From DATGWF01 sp035299585 (GTDB taxonomy: Bacteria; Actinomycetota; Actinomycetes; Actinomycetales; Microbacteriaceae), in the NCBI GenBank assembly GCA_035299585.1, contig DATGWF010000099.1, positions 1 to 5,826 on the forward strand: 5,826 bases of DNA. The letters run 5' to 3'. The notes beneath the pieces were generated by a model. That model was not told where the DNA came from, did not search any database, and saw only the letters and a program-made list of their open reading frames with translations. Made by a program: the position numbers and the translations under genes. Within the stretch, counting starts at the first letter, position 1. Each line of letters begins with the position of its first letter. Of the stretch, positions 4,711 through 5,826 are shown piece after piece.

Positions 4711-5552
4711 GCAATCCCACCGATCCCGGCGAGCAGTCTTTCCGCTGGAATCTGACACCGCAACACTCCGAGACCGAGACCGAGACGGACGCGCCCGTGG
4801 AGAGCATCGTTGAGGCGGATCCGGTCGTGAGCACGTCGTTCGATGCCGCTCAGTCAGCGCCGGATCCGGCACAACCCATCGCACCCCCGGTCGCACCCCC
4901 GGTCGCACCGGTTACCGCACCGGTTACCACACCGGCTGCCGCTCCGCGCCTTCCCGCGGGAGAGGCCGGCTTTGACGGCATCGGCACGACTCCGGCCACC
5001 ACGCCCGACCGCGCGGTTTCGACCGCGCGTCTGCTGTGGTGGGTGACGGGCGGCTTGCTGGCACTTGTTGTCGTCGTCGCAGCGTTCTTTGTGGGACCGC
5101 GACTCTTCAGCGGTGCTGGCGCGACGCCGACCCCGACTCAGACGCCTGGCGCGACGCCGTCGGCACAGGCCGGTCTGGGTTCGGCCGCATGGGATGACCT
5201 CGCCGGCGGCGAGTGCCTGAGCGACTACACGACGCCGTGGGCCAACACGTTCACAGTGGTCGACTGCGCCGGTCCGCACACCGCCCAGCTCGTGTATCGC
5301 GGAACCGTTCCCGGCGATGCGACCGAGTTCCCTGGCGAGGACGCCATTGCGGCGCAGATTCCGACTCTGTGCACCCAAGCCGGTGTATTTGACCCGGCTG
5401 CGGCCAGCGCAATTCCGAACCTGCAGGTTGAGTACACCTATCCGGTCACGGCCGAGCAATGGAACGCGGGCGAGCGTTCGTTCTACTGTTTCGCCAGCCG
5501 AGCTGACGGCGAGCCGCTGAATGCCTCAATCCAGGGGCCGGGTCCGCAGTAG
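4707..5552 (+). CDS. Membrane-anchored septum-formation family protein
   Basis: A 281-aa protein with a cytoplasmic N-terminal region, one membrane helix and an extracytoplasmic C-terminal domain. Residues 1-108 are low complexity: acidic TETETETD (about 22-29 region) and a Pro/Ala/Val/Thr stretch made of four-residue repeats (59-78). One helix spans about 109-130 (LLWWVTGGLLALVVVVAAFF), followed by a Thr/Pro linker (139-152). The domain at about 158-270 has the pattern of the actinobacterial septum-formation family (PF13845): WDDLAGGECL (162-171), VVDCAGPHTAQLVYRG (184-199), C222 and the signature QWNAGERSFYCF (251-262). Its four cysteines, 170, 187, 222 and 261, probably form two disulfides outside the cell. 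The family's role in septation is poorly defined and function here is inferred from the domain name only. It is cotranscribed and coupled with pyrE through the GTGA overlap. No clear hairpin terminator follows. Confidence 0.82.
   Translation: MSNPTDPGEQSFRWNLTPQHSETETETDAPVESIVEADPVVSTSFDAAQSAPDPAQPIAPPVAPPVAPVTAPVTTPAAAPRLPAGEAGFDGIGTTPATTPDRAVSTARLLWWVTGGLLALVVVVAAFFVGPRLFSGAGATPTPTQTPGATPSAQAGLGSAAWDDLAGGECLSDYTTPWANTFTVVDCAGPHTAQLVYRGTVPGDATEFPGEDAIAAQIPTLCTQAGVFDPAAASAIPNLQVEYTYPVTAEQWNAGERSFYCFASRADGEPLNASIQGPGPQ
4881..4940 (+). repeat. 12-bp in-frame tandem repeat, five units
   Basis: Units are GCACCCCCGGTC at 4881 and 4893, GCACCGGTTACC at 4905 and 4917, and the diverged ACACCGGCTGCC at 4929. 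They encode APPV-APPV-APVT-APVT-TPAA in the cytoplasmic tail of the septum-formation protein. Each of the first two types occurs as an identical pair, which points to recent duplication or slippage. A shorter 6-bp repeat, GAGACC/GAGACC/GAGACG (4770-4787), encodes the ETETET acidic run in the same gene. Confidence 0.85.
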
Positions 5553-5657
5553 CTTGAGCAGCCCGTGACCGAACCTTGATTGTTCGCCACGAAACCTTGA
5601 CTGATTCTCAGCACAACGCCGCGCGGATGGTGTGGAGTGGCGGCGCACACTCGTGGA
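5553..5657. other. Intergenic region with two related imperfect palindromes
   Basis: The 105 bp between the septum-formation gene and the final partial gene is the longest non-coding stretch here. It has no strong GC hairpin with a T-run, so no intrinsic terminator is evident. At 5570-5586 lies CGAACCTTGATTGTTCG, with 5-bp inverted arms CGAAC/GTTCG around 7 nt. Exactly 20 bp later, at 5590-5607, lies CGAAACCTTGACTGATTC, the same sequence with one A inserted in each half and one T-to-C change. A two-turn spacing of related palindromes is operator-like. No regulator can be named. Confidence 0.45.
5646..5657 (+). promoter_or_regulatory. Candidate leaderless -10 of the final partial gene
   Basis: CACACT (5646-5651) has A2 and T6 of the -10 pattern and lies 6 nt before ATG 5658. 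There is no ribosome binding site at a usable distance; GGAG at 5634-5637 is 20 nt away. It is the weakest member of the promoter set, with no -35 seen. Confidence 0.35.
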
Positions 5658-5826
5658 ATGCGACCCATCCGAGTTTCCGAGACCCACTGGAATAGCCCAG
5701 AACCTGCCCCGGGCGAGCGCCGCATTCGAGCCCTCGCCCCCCGGTTGCCCGACAACCAGTTCATCAGTCACCTGTCCGCCGCCGCACTGTGGGGCTTTCC
5801 GCTCCCAAGCCTCGGCACGGGCGACC
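5658..5826 (+). CDS. N-terminal part of a probable DUF559/AbiEi-like protein (truncated by window end)
   Basis: The frame is open for 56 codons from ATG 5658 to the window edge. The segment APRLPDNQFISHLSAAALWG (residues 30-49) followed by FPLP resembles the 'R(M/L)P...FSH.TAA.LWG.PLP' segment in actinobacterial proteins that combine an AbiEi-like N-terminal region with a C-terminal DUF559 (Vsr-like nuclease) domain. This is recalled from family pattern and was not searched, and the nuclease part is outside the window. If correct, the N terminus is short compared with relatives, which usually have a helix-turn-helix-like region before this segment; the in-frame stop at 5598-5600 limits extension, with GTG 5637 as the only other reasonable start. 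A shortened or decayed copy is therefore possible. Such proteins are often solitary and variably present between strains; their role is not well established. Confidence 0.55.
   Translation, partial: MRPIRVSETHWNSPEPAPGERRIRALAPRLPDNQFISHLSAAALWGFPLPSLGTGD

Noticed and set aside
4078..4908. N-terminal extension of exodeoxyribonuclease III: its minus-strand frame stays open through 4908, antisense to pyrE, giving a potential 556-aa protein.
   Set aside because: Exodeoxyribonuclease III family proteins begin at the MRIATWN motif encoded at 4077. The upstream part is Arg/Asp-rich shadow translation of pyrE, and the CATAAT hexamer 6 nt before ATG 4077 marks the start.
4881..4940. CRISPR-like or intergenic satellite repeat.
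   Set aside because: The units are contiguous 12-mers without spacers, in frame inside a coding sequence, encoding a Pro-rich linker.
5570..5586. CGAAC...GTTCG as a LexA (SOS) box.
   Set aside because: Actinobacterial SOS boxes have the CGAAC/GTTCG halves separated by about 4 nt; here the gap is 7 nt, so the spacing does not fit.
5530..5600. Intrinsic terminator after the septum-formation gene.
   Set aside because: No stable GC-rich hairpin followed by a T-run could be found; only short weak arms.

Overview
The window is chromosomal DNA from a high-GC Gram-positive bacterium, most likely an actinobacterium of the Microbacteriaceae type. Support for this comes from the GC-rich codon use, frequent GTG starts, start codons without Shine-Dalgarno sequences that sit directly downstream of -10-like hexamers (leaderless transcription is common in Actinobacteria), a membrane-anchored 'septum formation' domain protein, and an actinobacterial PH-like small protein. 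The taxon is inferred from gene types and style, not from a marker gene. I see no rRNA, tRNA, CRISPR array, insertion sequence or replication origin.

Layout, left to right: (1) 1-39, a possible C-terminal tail of an upstream plus-strand gene. (2) 83-1596, three tightly packed plus-strand genes: an unrecognised 100-aa acidic protein, uroporphyrinogen-III synthase (hemD; tetrapyrrole synthesis) overlapping it by 8 nt, and a 127-aa PH-like actinobacterial protein. (3) 2231-1593, minus strand, a LysE/RhtB-type amino-acid exporter. (4) 2249-3241, plus strand, a 3-hydroxyisobutyryl-CoA hydrolase-like enzyme of the crotonase superfamily (valine catabolism). (5) 4077-3238, minus strand, exodeoxyribonuclease III. 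(6) 4156-5552, plus strand, a two-gene unit of pyrE (orotate phosphoribosyltransferase) and a single-pass membrane protein with a septum-formation domain. (7) 5658 to the end, the start of a probable DUF559/AbiEi-like protein cut off by the window edge. No gene-free stretch exceeds about 105 bases.

The enzymes are ordinary housekeeping functions. The notable part is how they are packed. Between 1213 and 4077 genes alternate strand with almost no spacer. Both convergent pairs overlap by 4 nt at their stop codons. The exporter/hydrolase pair is divergent with only 17 bp between start codons, and those 17 bp hold two near-coincident -10 hexamers in mirror arrangement, each 6 nt from its own start codon. 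All six candidate transcription-unit starts show an xAxxxT hexamer 6-7 nt before the start codon, whereas the two operon-internal genes (hemD, septum-formation gene) have GGAGG ribosome binding sites. This suggests a split between leaderless first genes and Shine-Dalgarno-dependent internal genes. I found no convincing evidence of a wholly new multi-gene system. The mutually exclusive bidirectional promoter linking an amino-acid exporter to a valine-catabolic enzyme is the best candidate for something undescribed.
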